In this document: positions 28,823 to 38,718 of the stretch, one piece after another
How positions within the stretch are numbered: position 1 is the stretch's first letter
How the letters are laid out: each line of letters starts with the position of its first letter
NCBI GenBank assembly: GCA_019448385.1
Contig: JAGTXO010000001.1
Coordinates: 2,170,001-2,234,000 of the forward strand
Direction of reading: 5' to 3'
DNA length: 64,000 nt
Source of the DNA: Diacronema lutheri
Lineage: Eukaryota; Haptophyta; Pavlovophyceae; Pavlovales; Pavlovaceae
Program-made: the position numbers and the translations under genes
The notes under the pieces: generated by a model
Seen by the model: the letters and a program-made list of their open reading frames with translations, nothing else
Database searches by the model: none
Told to the model about the DNA's origin: nothing

Positions 28823-31506
28823 TCATTCCAACTCGGCGACGCCCGAGCCGGAGCTCGCGCCCGCCCGCTTGGACGGCGGCACCATCTCCGCGGGCAGCGT
28901 GGCGGGCAGCGGCTTGCCCCCGACCTGCAGCCTCACGAGGTGCATGGCGAGCGCAAACTCGTCCGCATCAAGCTGCCCGTCCTTGTCCACATCGGACAGC
29001 TGCCAGACTCTCCGCAGCGCGTCGACGGGCAAGTTGGATCGCTCGAGCACGGGTCGCACGGCCGCGCCGCCCACCTTGCCCCCGCTCGGCGAGAGCGTCG
29101 CGAAGACCTCATCGTACTTGACCCTCTCGCTCGACGAGACGGCCCAGACCAAGTCGTCGCCAAACGGGTTCGGCGTGCTCGCAACCGTTGGCGCACCCCA
29201 CGGGTCGGCGGTGGCGGCGGCGGCCGGAAGCGGCGGCGGCGGGCGCATCGTCAGCTGCGGGATTGCGGCAGGCGGTGGCGTAACGGCCACCATCGTCGGT
29301 GCGGCCGCGCGCGGCGCTGCGATGGTCTGCATGGGCGGGTTCGTGTCCGCGTAGTGGTCGCCGGTCGGCTGCGGGCCCTTCAAAGCGAGCACGCTCGGCG
29401 GTGGCGGCAGCGCGGCGTTCATCTTCTCCGTCACGCCCGTTTTGAAATGGCCCTCGTGCGGGAACTGCTCCATCAGCTTGGGGATGTCGCGCGAGAGCAC
29501 GAGGTCCATCGCCTGCGCGCTCGAAACGCGGCGCGGCGTGCGGTGCGCGCATCCGCGTGAGGAGCGGATGGGTGGGTGGGGAGCATGGGGCGGGGGGGGG
29601 GGGGGGGGGGGGTGGGTTGGGTTTGCGGGCGGGGCGGGGGGGGGGGGGGGGGGAGGGGGGGGGGGCGGGGGGGTGGGTTGGGTTTGCGGGCGGGGCGGGG
29701 GGGGGGGGGGGGGGGGAGGGGGGGGGGGCGGGGGGGAGGAATGCAAATTGAGATGCAACGGCAGAAGCGCACAGCCAGGGCCCACTGCGGCGCGCGCGCT
29801 CCCACCTCGACGAGCTCTTTGTTAAACTTTGGGAACTTGCTCAAGTCGTGCGCGGACACGGACGCCTTGAAGCGCGCAACGTCCGGGAAGTCGCCGACGG
29901 GCAGCTGGAACAGGCGATGTACCTGCCCAAGGGGGGGGGGGGGGGGGGAGGGGGGAAGGGGTGTTGACAGCTCAGCTTGGAGCGCCGCGCCGGGATGGGC
30001 GCTGCTGCTCTGCCGCGCCCATGGCATCGTGCCGAGCCTGCCTACCCCCTCCACCCCCCCCTGCCCAGCGGCGGCCTCTTGCATTGCGCTGCCACCGGAG
30101 CCCGCATGGGACGGCGCGCGCCTTGAGGAAGACGTCCTCCATGTTGGAAACGAGGAGCGCCTGCTTCTTGTCCTTGCCAAAGAGCGACGGCATCTCCTTC
30201 TTCAGATGGCCGATCAGGTAGGCGTGCACGCGCGCGAGGCGTGTGCGCTTGACCAGCTCGTTCACCTTGCGCACCGCCGCGTTACTAGGCGCGTTCAACG
30301 GGGCGGGTGGACGCGGGCGCGCGGAGAAGCAGGGTGGGTGCACGGCGGCGTGCGCGCCTCGAGCCGAGGAGCGCCGCGCGCGATGCGCCCGCCCTGTCGC
30401 CTCTGCGCGCGCGCGGTTCGACGGGGGCTGCGCGCTGCGGCCATGGCGCGCGCCACCCACGCGACGCACCGCGGGATGTCGCGCAGGTCCTGCATGAGGT
30501 CCTTCATCTCCATCTCGAAGAGGCTCTGGTTGTCCGTGTACCGGAACGGCTGGTTCCAGAACGAGCCGATGTACACGCGGCAGACCTCTGGCGACTTGAA
30601 GACTTTGCCCAGGGACCACATCAGCGCGCCGTAGACGCGCATCAGCTGTTGCGCGTTCACCTGGTCGGCCTTGTTCAGCACGACGCGCACCTTGTCGTCG
30701 TGCCCGCGCAGCGCCTCGACGACCGCCTTGAACTCGTCCGAGATGTCGAGCTTGTGCGCGTCGAAGAGGAGAAGGATCATGTCTGCCCGCGAGGCGAACC
30801 ATTCCGAGACGCCGACCATCGAGTAGCCGCGATTGACGCGCTGCTTCTCGCCCGACAGGACGCCGGGCGTGTCGATGATCGTCAGGTACTCGAGCAGAGG
30901 GCACGGCACCTGCGAGCCCTGGAACTTGGTGAGGAAGCCGTTCCCGAAAACCTCCAGGCCGCTGCGCGCCGCGTCGCGCGCAAAGCGCGTGACGGCGAGC
31001 GTCGGACGGTCGGCGCGCGCGGACGCAGGCGAGGCTTGCAGACCGAGGCGCGCGTCGCGCGCGCGCGTGCTGCGCTTAGCGGCTCGTCTGCTCGAGCCGC
31101 GCCCGCGCGCTCACCGGAAGGGCATGTGCGCCGAGACGGCGAGCGCGTTGCCAGGAGTCACCTTCTCCTCGGCGCCGTGCATCACCGCGATGAACCGGTC
31201 GGTGGTGGGCTCGGGACCAATGTGCTGGCCGGGGAAGTCGCGGCCGAGGAGGTAGCGGATGAATGAGGTCTTCCCTGTCGAGTACTGCCCGAGCAGCAGG
31301 ATCATCGGCTTCGCATCAAAGTCGTGGTCCGACAGGAGCGGCTGGTAGAAGTCGCCAAACTTGTAGAGCTCCTCGACGGGCCTGATCTTCTGGCGGTAGA
31401 GCACCTTGAGCCCATCCGTGACCGAGTCGAACAGGAGGGACGCGTCCGCCGGCTCGGGCACGTGTGACGAGGCCTTCGAGCCGCCGGCGAACGAAGGTGC
31501 GTACAT
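28823..31506 (-). CDS. EHD: EHD family membrane-remodelling ATPase
   Basis: Dynamin-like C-terminal EH-domain protein that tubulates endosomal membranes, about 617 residues. Exons are 31115-31506, 30470-30961, 30122-30284, 29806-29922 and 28823-29512. The G domain has LLLGQYSTGKTSFIRYLL, PEPTTDRFIAVM, ITIIDTPGVLSGEKQR (as TIIDTPGVLSGEKQR here), DAHKLDISDEF and VVLNKADQV. The helical domain has LVKRTRLARVHAYLIGHLKK. The C-terminal EH domain has the calcium loop DVDKDGQLDADEF. The linker carries an NPF motif (TPNPFGDD), a known EH ligand, so self-binding is possible. Introns are 153, 185, 199 and 293 nt. Intron 3 fits as GC-AG (AAG|GCGCGC) by exact family length; introns 3 and 4 carry long C runs on the sense strand. 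Confidence 0.95.
29591..29735. repeat. G-rich tandem repeat in EHD intron 4
   Basis: At least two copies of a unit of about 60 bp beginning GGTGGGTTGGGTTTGCGGGC, each followed by long G runs, plus a partial copy. On the minus-strand transcript this is a long C-rich tract upstream of the 3' splice site. The plus strand could form G-quadruplexes. Confidence 0.9.
29931..29948. repeat. G18 run in EHD intron 3
   Basis: Eighteen G residues, read as C on the transcript, just upstream of the intron 3 acceptor. It acts as, or replaces, a polypyrimidine tract. Confidence 0.9.
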
Positions 31507-31712
31507 CGCAGGAGGTCGGCGGAGATGGAGGCCGCAGAGAGAGGGCCGCCAAAAAGTCACAAGGGCCTTTTCTCGGTGACGGCCACAGTCAGGGGGGCCA
31601 CCGACTTCTGTCGAGTGCCACTGTCAATGACTCGCTGTGCCAGCCGCAGCTGGTGGGGCCCCATGCCCGTGCGCGTGTGCCACGCCGGCTGCCCTGGCTC
31701 GAGCAAGATTTG

Positions 31713-33089
31713 TCACCATATGAACCGCGCCTCGGACCCGTCGGGCCAGCGCCAAGGGCGCAGCAAAAAGACGCCGATCGTCAGCGCGTTGACGCCCGCG
31801 CTGAGCGCGAGCGCCGGCACGAGCTCGCGCGCGCCGGTCAGCAGCGGCGCGTGCAGCCGCAGCACAAGGAACGGCAGGGCAAAGTAACGCAGTTCAAGCA
31901 GCGGCGACGGGACGAGCACGAGCGCGCTGCACCCGACAAAGGCGAGGCGCCAGAGCGCGCTCTGCTCGCCGAGCGCGTCCCACACGAGCGCAGCGCACGG
32001 TACGTAGCCGAGCGCCGCGCCGTACCGCACGACCGGCCTTCGGAGCAGATCTTTCCAGACGTAAAACGTGTAGTGCCGATTGTCGGCGAGCAGAAAAGGG
32101 TGGCACATCGTGCCCCAACGCACCGCGCCGAGCGCGAGCGCGAGCGCCGCCGCGGCGACGCGCGGGTGCGCGCGCGCGCGGGAACCGAGCGCCCGCACCG
32201 TGCTCGGCCCGTGCGTGGTGAACTTGGCTGGATCGCCAAAGCACGCGCAGAACGCGCACGCGTAGAGGACCTGTGCGAAGTGCAGCCCGGGCACGTGGTG
32301 GCTCCGGTCGCCAACGACCACGCCGCCATTGACCACGACGAAGATCGCAAAGCTGCCGACGATCGCGCCGAGCGGCGCGAGCCGGACAAGGGCGCGCGGC
32401 TCGAGGCGCGCTAGTGCGCGCACGCGCCAGCTGACTTCGGACACGAGGCTACCGGTGGAGCCCGCGTGCACGCGAGCGGCTCGCGCGACCGCGTCGGTCG
32501 CATCGATGGCCGCGACGCACAGCGCGAAAAGCGCCCACACCGCGTTTGTTTGACGGATGCTGACCGCCACGGCGAGCGGCGCAGCTGCCGCCTCGAACGC
32601 ACGGCGCTGGGTACAGAGGAGGCCGAGGAGGACGAGGAGCGTTGCGATCGTGTCCGTGTAGAACAGAAAGTGGAAGAAGAAGCTTGCTGGCACCAAAGCC
32701 ATGGCGAGGGCGTTGAGCGCGACGGTGGCCCTTCCCGCCCGTGGGTGGCGTACGCGCAGCAGCCGATAACACGCTACGGGCACGAGCGCGCCGGCAAGCG
32801 CGTTGATAGCGCGAAGGTTGCGCAATCTGCACAACACACTCGGGCGCACGCCGCCCGCGCCGAGCAGCCTGCCAACACCGCTTGCAACGTGCGCCGCCGC
32901 GCTCGCGACGATATAGAGGCCGGGGAACGTCGTCACCTTCGCATCCCACTCGTCCAACCGCAGCGCGCAATAGGCCTGCGCCATGCGCACGTGAAAGACC
33001 TCGTCCATGTACGGCGTGGGCACAGCCGCATCGAAGGCCATAGCGAGCGCGCCGTGCGCTCCGACCATCGCGGCCCAAAGTGGCTCCAT
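31713..33089 (-). CDS. ALG10: ALG10/DIE2 alpha-1,2-glucosyltransferase
   Basis: ER enzyme that adds the last glucose to the dolichol-linked oligosaccharide before N-glycosylation. The 458-residue multi-pass protein has the luminal signature PTPYMDEVFHVRMAQAYC near residue 25 and WDAKVTTFPGLYIVAS right after it, both hallmarks of the family. About ten further hydrophobic segments follow, with family-like stretches LLADNRHYTFYVWK and FLLRPWRWPDGSEARF at the end. Length matches yeast and human enzymes. Single exon. Its ATG is only 12 bp from that of the divergent gene at 33102. Confidence 0.9.
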   Translation of the reverse strand: MEPLWAAMVGAHGALAMAFDAAVPTPYMDEVFHVRMAQAYCALRLDEWDAKVTTFPGLYIVASAAAHVASGVGRLLGAGGVRPSVLCRLRNLRAINALAGALVPVACYRLLRVRHPRAGRATVALNALAMALVPASFFFHFLFYTDTIATLLVLLGLLCTQRRAFEAAAAPLAVAVSIRQTNAVWALFALCVAAIDATDAVARAARVHAGSTGSLVSEVSWRVRALARLEPRALVRLAPLGAIVGSFAIFVVVNGGVVVGDRSHHVPGLHFAQVLYACAFCACFGDPAKFTTHGPSTVRALGSRARAHPRVAAAALALALGAVRWGTMCHPFLLADNRHYTFYVWKDLLRRPVVRYGAALGYVPCAALVWDALGEQSALWRLAFVGCSALVLVPSPLLELRYFALPFLVLRLHAPLLTGARELVPALALSAGVNALTIGVFLLRPWRWPDGSEARFIW

Positions 33090-33101
33090 CGCCAGTCCGC
33101 G
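33090..33101. promoter_or_regulatory. 12-bp gap between divergent start codons
   Basis: The ALG10 ATG (33089, minus) and the next gene's ATG (33102, plus) are 12 bp apart if both starts are right. The 5' leaders must then overlap or lie inside each other's coding region. A later Met in ALG10 (residue 8) would widen the gap only to 33 bp. Confidence 0.5.
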
Positions 33102-34352
33102 ATGGCGTCGCTACGGCGGCAACGATTCACGCTGGTCGCGCTGATCCCCCTCGGCCGAGCCGACGTGTGGGAGGCGGCAGCGCGCGCGGCGGTGAACAAA
33201 ACGGCGGACTGCCACAGGGATAATTCGCCGCCGTGCGCGTGCTCGCGCCGAGGCGAGGATGCCCTCTTCGGTGCCGCGCTGTCGAGCGAGCTGCCCGGCG
33301 CGCTCGACAGCGACTTGGCCGTCGACGCCGCGCGCGAGTTTGCTATCTTGCGCTTCGCTCCGACGGCCGAGCGCACGCGCGGGTGCGCACGATTCGCCAT
33401 TGAGATCTCTGGCGCGGCCGGCGGCATCGGCGCGCTCAATGCGACCGCGCGCCGAATCAGCGATGCGTCGGGCGGCGCTGACATCTTCGCGCACGTCTAC
33501 GCGGTGCGCGACGCGCCAGCGGAACTCGCGGTGCTGCGCGCGGCCTTTGGGCCGGCGTTGCGCGCTGTCGTCTTCGAGCGTTGGAGCTCCGCTGTCGAGG
33601 AGCACATCTTCTCCGTGGCCAACCGGGCCGCGTCCGCGTCCGCGCCGCGAGCGTTCGAGTGGCTCGTTGGTCAGCTCAGTGACCGCTTCTCGCGCAGGCG
33701 GTGCGGCGTGCGCAAGGCGGGCATGTCGCCCGAGCACCGATGCGCGATTTCTTGGCGGACGGTCCTCGCCCACGTGCTCTCCATGTGGCGCAAGGTCTTC
33801 CTCGCCAGCGAGCTTCGCGCCGCGCACGAGCGCGCGCGCGCGTGCGCGTACGACGTCGTCGTGCGCACGCGCGCCGACGCCAAGCCGGCACGCGCGCTCG
33901 ACCTGCGGCGCTTTGTCAAGCCCGTGCGCGCCGCGCCGAGCACGGCGCACGCGCTCTGCCCCATGCGCAGGAGATACCGAAAACGCCGGGCGCAGACCTG
34001 GCCGGCGACCGCGTGCTGGGCGGACGACCAGGTTGGACTTGGCGGGCGCAGCGCGATGCGCGCGTACGCGCGGCTCTTCCCAGAGTTCCACCGCTTTGTC
34101 TGGTGGTACCCGCTCGCGCGCGCGGACGCGTGGATGCACGTGAGCGAGCGGCTGCTCGGAGTGCACTTCGATTGGCGCGCGCGCGCCGCGGGCGCGCCCG
34201 CTGGACGGCGCGAGCCCTTCTCGTGGGAGGTCAAGCAACCGGACGGGAAGATTGACTTCAATTGGCTGCTCGACCGCGAGGTCTGCTATCGGTGCATGTC
34301 CGACCGCGCGATCCCGCAGACACGCAAGGGCGCTGGTGACGGCGTAGGATGA
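33102..34352 (+). CDS. Glycosyltransferase-like unknown protein
   Basis: A 416-residue single-exon protein starting MASLRRQRFTLVALIPLG, a short basic then hydrophobic start. The middle has YDVVVRTRADAKPARAL and later CWADDQVGLGGRSAMRAYA. The pairing of a V-R-T-R-x-D element with a downstream D-x-x-x-x-G-G element recalls nucleotide-sugar glycosyltransferase-like proteins common in algae and plants (DUF7796-like). I cannot name the family with certainty. Several Cys residues (near 36-46 and 395-398) suggest an oxidised compartment. It is divergent from ALG10, also a glycosyltransferase, which may hint at shared ER/Golgi use. The frame is open upstream to 32466 inside antisense ALG10, which I discount. 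Confidence 0.55.
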   Translation: MASLRRQRFTLVALIPLGRADVWEAAARAAVNKTADCHRDNSPPCACSRRGEDALFGAALSSELPGALDSDLAVDAAREFAILRFAPTAERTRGCARFAIEISGAAGGIGALNATARRISDASGGADIFAHVYAVRDAPAELAVLRAAFGPALRAVVFERWSSAVEEHIFSVANRAASASAPRAFEWLVGQLSDRFSRRRCGVRKAGMSPEHRCAISWRTVLAHVLSMWRKVFLASELRAAHERARACAYDVVVRTRADAKPARALDLRRFVKPVRAAPSTAHALCPMRRRYRKRRAQTWPATACWADDQVGLGGRSAMRAYARLFPEFHRFVWWYPLARADAWMHVSERLLGVHFDWRARAAGAPAGRREPFSWEVKQPDGKIDFNWLLDREVCYRCMSDRAIPQTRKGAGDGVG

Positions 34353-34460
34353 GGAGACCTCATGGCGCCATGATGTCTTTTCCAGTCTTTTCACTTTTCA
34401 GGGGAAAAGCGCGATATTGGCCCCGTCGCCATCGTGCGCCCCCTGCCGGCCGGTTGAGCG

Positions 34461-37400
34461 ATGACACTCGTCTTCGACGGCGACATGGACATGTCGGCGG
34501 AGGACGGGGAGGACGCGGTGGCGGAGCTGCTGGTGGAGCGCAAGGACGGCACTTTGCTCTTCAAAGTGCCGCTCACGCAAGAGGGCTCCTGGACGATCGG
34601 CTCGAGCGGCGCATGCGACATTGTGATCAAAGAGCCGGGCGTCTCGTCCGCGCACGCCAAGCTGACGGCGGGCGGCGTCACGCCGTTCACGCTCGCCGAC
34701 CTCGGCTCGACGAACAAGACCAAGATGAACAACATCTGCCTCGAGGAGCATCAGCCGGTCAGCCTCAGCCACGGCGCCAAGGCAATGCTCGCGACGGTGC
34801 GCATCCAGCTCAACGTCTTCCCGCCAAAGGCGAGCCGCGCGCGAGGCGATGGCACGCCTCAGCTCGCGGACGAGGCGGGCGGCGAGGGCACGCCCGTAAT
34901 GCCCGGCACGCCTGACCTCGCAGATTCTACGCATGGCGGCAACGACGACCGCGGAGACGCGCGCGCACGTAGCGCACGTGGCGGCGACGTGCAAGCGGCC
35001 GACGCGGATGGGTCGCCCGAGCTCGACGTGGACGAGCACGTGGCGCATGGCGTGGCGCCGCTCGATCTTGACCTTGGGGAATCGCACCCTCCACCGCCGC
35101 GCGCCGAAACGCACGCCCCGCTCGCGGATGAATACGCGCCGCGGCGCGCACCGGTCGGTGACGACTGCGACAGCGGTTGCTCGCTCGACACCGCTCCGCC
35201 CGACGGGGAGGACGAGGCGGCGCCGGAGGCAGCGCCGGAGGCGCTCGCGCACGGCGACGCGGTCGGCGCTGAGGCGCACGCGCCGACTCTTGCTGCCGCG
35301 GCCGCCGACGCCGATGCACGCGGCGTGCGCGACGCGCCGGCGATGCCGCAAGACGCGACGCAGGTCTGGGGTGGCGACGATGGCGGCGATGTCGATGGCA
35401 CCGACGGCGAGGACCACGACGGGCCGCGCGCGACGACGCCCAAAGCAGCGGCGGGCGCGCGCGCGCGCGAGGGGCAAGCAGCGGCGGCTTCGCCCGCCGG
35501 GTCTGCCGACGAGAGCGCCCTCTCGCCCGAGTACGGCGGCATGAGCCGGGAGGCAGCAGGGGCCGACATGCCGGGCCGTGGCCTCGCTGGCGCGTCGAGC
35601 GCGCGCAAGGCAGCGCAGGCCGTCGCGGATGACAACCTTGACCTGCCGACCGAGGACTCTGCCGACGTGCCCGTGGGCGACGGCGCTGACGGCGCCGTGG
35701 CCAGCGCGGCCCCCGGAGCGCAGCCGGCTGGGAGGGCCCCCGGAGCGCAGCCGTTAACGGCAGGCGCTGCGCGCGTGCACGAGCAGCCCGCCCTCGGAGG
35801 AGCGACGCAGGTGATGGACATCTTGGCGCCTGGGTACGACCCCAACGAGACGCAGTTCGAGTGCCATTTCGAGCCGTGGGCGCGCGCGGAGGAGGCGGCG
35901 GCGAACGCCGCCGCGGCTGCGCCGCCCGCCGCCGCGCCGCTCGTCACGTCGCCGCCGCACGATGGCGCCGGCGTCTGTCGGTACCGCAGCCGCGCGACGA
36001 AGGAGTTGGTCAGGGCGAGCGACGGCCCGGCTGCGCCGCAGGGCGCCGCATTTTCAGAGCCGCAGGCGGGCACAGGCGGCTCCATGGATGCAAGTTGGAC
36101 GCAGGACGGTGAGAAGCAGGCTGCGCTGAGCGCAGCCATGCATGCAACCTACGCCGCGCGAAGTGCGGCGCAGCTGCTGCGGCCTCAACGCGCGGCGGCA
36201 GAGCGCGCGCAGGTGGCGGCGCGAGAGATTGGCGCAACCACTGCAGAGCCCGGCGCCGAGCGGCTGCGCGCACAGGGTAAGCATGGCGGCCGAAGAGGAG
36301 CAGGCGCGGAGCGGTCAGCGGCGAATGGAGCGGGCACAGCAGCGGACGACGTGACGGCGGGCACGGGCACGGCGGAGGCTGCGGACGAGGCGACCGACCA
36401 GGCGGCGGGAGGCGAGCAGGCGGCAATGCGCAAGCCGAGCAAGGTGGCGAGAGACAAGCTCACCTCCCTCCACACGTCCGCCGCCGAGTTGGCTGAGCAC
36501 GGCGCGCGCGAGCGCGCCGTCGACCCGAGCGCGCACGCCGGCGGCGCCGCGGCGGGCGCGCGCGCCGCCGCGCCGCCCGCGCAGGGCGCGGCCAAGAAGG
36601 CCCGGACGCGCGGATCGGCGACCGTCGAGGACAAGGCTGCGGATGTGCTGGCGGCGAGCGCAGCGGCGGCAGCACCCGCCGCTGCAACCGCAGCCTCTGT
36701 GGCCGCGTCCGCCTCGGTGCAGCGCGACGCAAATGACGACGGAGTTGCGGCGCCGAGCGGCGGAGAGGACGAGCCCGCTGGCAAAGGCAAAGGCAAGCCG
36801 CGCGCAGCGCGCAGGGCGAGCACGGCTGCTCGGCGGGCGCCGGTCGACGCGCCCGCGGCCGCTCCCGCGGCTGCGGCGGCTGAAACGGCCGCCGAGGCCG
36901 CCATGCCGTTGCTCGAGGCGCGCGCAGCGGCGGGCGGCAAGCGCGGCCGACGTCCGTCGGCCGCTGCGGGCGAGGCGCGCGCGGGCGAGGCCAACGCGCA
37001 CGCCGCCGCCTCGTCGGCGACGGAGACGCCGGCAATCCTCGCGCCGGGTGGCAAACGCGGCCGGCGTTCATCGTCCGCCGTGCTCACGCCGGGCGCTGCG
37101 GCCGAGCCAGACGCCAGCGCGCGCACGCCCGGTGCTGGCGCGGCTGCTGCGCCCGCGGCAGAGACGCTCGCGCGTCCCATGCCGGGCGGCAAGCGTGGCC
37201 GGCGTTCGTCGGCCACGCCTGCCGATACGGGCGCGGCAGACGAGCCAGGTGCGGACGAGGCTGGCTCTGATGCGGCTGCCGCTGCGCCCGCGACGGAGGC
37301 GGCGGCGTGCGCAGCGGCGGGCGGCAAGCGCGGCCGGCGCCCATCGGCCGCTGCGGCCGATCTGGACGCAGTCGAGGCTGGCTCGAGTCGAGCACACATG

Positions 37401-38694
37401 GGCGCGCAGCCCGGCGCGAAGCGCGGCAAGCGCGCCGTCTCGGCTGACGGGCGCGAGCGGTCGAAACTTGCCCAACCGGTTGCGCTCGATGAGACGCCCG
37501 CTCCAGCCGTCAAGCGTGACCGCGCCGGCGCGCCAGGCGAGCGGCCAGATGCACACGGCTCGCAGCGCGCCGAGCCCGAGTCTGCCGAACCCAAGTCTGC
37601 CGAGCCAGCTGCAGCGACGGCGACGGGCCGTGCGCGCACGTCCGCCCACCCATCGGCGACCGATCCAACCGACGAGCGTGGCGCCGGGGGCGCGTCGGCT
37701 GAAAGCGCAAAGCGCGGCGCACGCGCGCGCGGGAAGGCTGCCGAGCCGCTCGTCGCACGCGCGTGCGTCGCGTCCGCGCCGAGCACGTTGCCGAGCGCCG
37801 CCGAGCCGACGTCCGCGCCAGCTCTCGCGCGACGGCACATGCGTGTGCTTTTTACGTGCTTTGACGACACGCAGCACGAGGCCAGGTTGCAAAAGGTCAT
37901 CGGCGGCCTTGGCGCGATCGTCGTCGAGTCCGCGGAGGAGGCACACACGTGCGAGCTTTGCGTCGTCGACGAGCAGTGCCTCAAGCGTACGGTGAAGCTG
38001 CTCATCGCCATCTCAGTGCGCGCGGCACGATGCGCGCTGCCGCGCGCCCGCTGCGCCCTCGACGCGTGCGGCCGCCCGCCTGACGCCGCCGCACGCCGGC
38101 GCCGTCGCCCGCGCCACGCGCGCAGAGCGGCGCACGGCTCGTGCACCCGGCGTGGGTGACGACGTGCGAGCAGGCGGGCGCGCTGCTCGCCGCGGATGAC
38201 TTTTGGCTGCATGGCACCTACTCGTCGGGCGCGCGCTCGAGCGCGCATTGGAGCTTCGACGCGGACGACGTGTTCGCTCGCGCCTCGCGCGCAAAGTGCC
38301 TGAGCGGCCTCACACTCATGCTCAGCAAGAACGTGCAGCCACCGCCCAAGCAGATGGCGCTCATCATTGAGAGCGCCGGCGGCAAGGTGGCCAAGCGGCT
38401 GCCGCCCGCACCGAGCGGCGAAGAGCAGTCCGTCTACTTTGCCGTCCTTGCCCTCCCGCAGGACAAGGTGCGCGCGCGCCAGCGCGCTGCCGCGAGCTCG
38501 GCGAGAGCGCGCGTGCGCGGCCCGGCGCGCGCGTGCTGGGCTCACGCTCGCACATGTGCGGGTCTCGCGACGCTTTGCTGCAGGGGTTGGCCGCGTCGCT
38601 CAAGGAGCAGGGCCATGCGGTCATTGGGCCGGAGAGTCTCTTGCTCGCAGTGATGCGGCATGACCGCAACGCACTTGCGCTCTCGTCACGCTAG
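34461..38694 (+). CDS. FHA-BRCT DNA-damage mediator-like protein
   Basis: About 1335 residues in three exons (34461-38015, 38126-38467, 38584-38694), with GT-AG introns of 110 and 116 nt, phase 0. An FHA domain at about 20-115 (WTIGSSGACDIVI, SSAHAKL, LADLGSTNKTKMNN) would bind phospho-Thr. A long disordered acidic region holds TQ sites (DATQVWGGDD, GATQVMDI, NETQFECHFE), the ATM/ATR target type. Four KRGRR-S repeats follow. The C-terminus is a BRCT pair: HMRVLFTCFDDTQHEARLQK, and LVHPAWVTTCEQAG with DFWLHGTY after intron 1; the second ends with ESLLLAVMRHDRNAL. This order matches MDC1/PTIP-type scaffolds at DNA breaks. The last exon is the least sure. Confidence 0.8.
36928..37350. repeat. 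Four spaced GGKRGRR-type repeats in the FHA-BRCT gene
   Basis: GGKRGRRPS or GGKRGRRSS occurs four times at about 36934, 37051, 37186 and 37321 (spacing about 115-135 bp), and a degenerate AKRGKRAVS follows. They lie in an Ala/Pro/Glu-rich background. The basic core resembles AT-hook or phospho-Ser (RRxS) motifs. Confidence 0.8.
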
Positions 38695-38718
38695 ACCGCA
38701 GGCGCGTGGTCTCTTGAG

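Noticed and set aside
29591-29735. G-rich repeat as telomeric sequence
   Set aside because: The unit is about 60 bp, not a short telomere unit, and it lies inside an EHD intron.
36185-38545. 786-codon open frame on the minus strand opposite the FHA-BRCT gene
   Set aside because: Long antisense frames are expected at this GC content. It has no domain, its composition mirrors the sense codons, and the sense strand has clear FHA and BRCT motifs.
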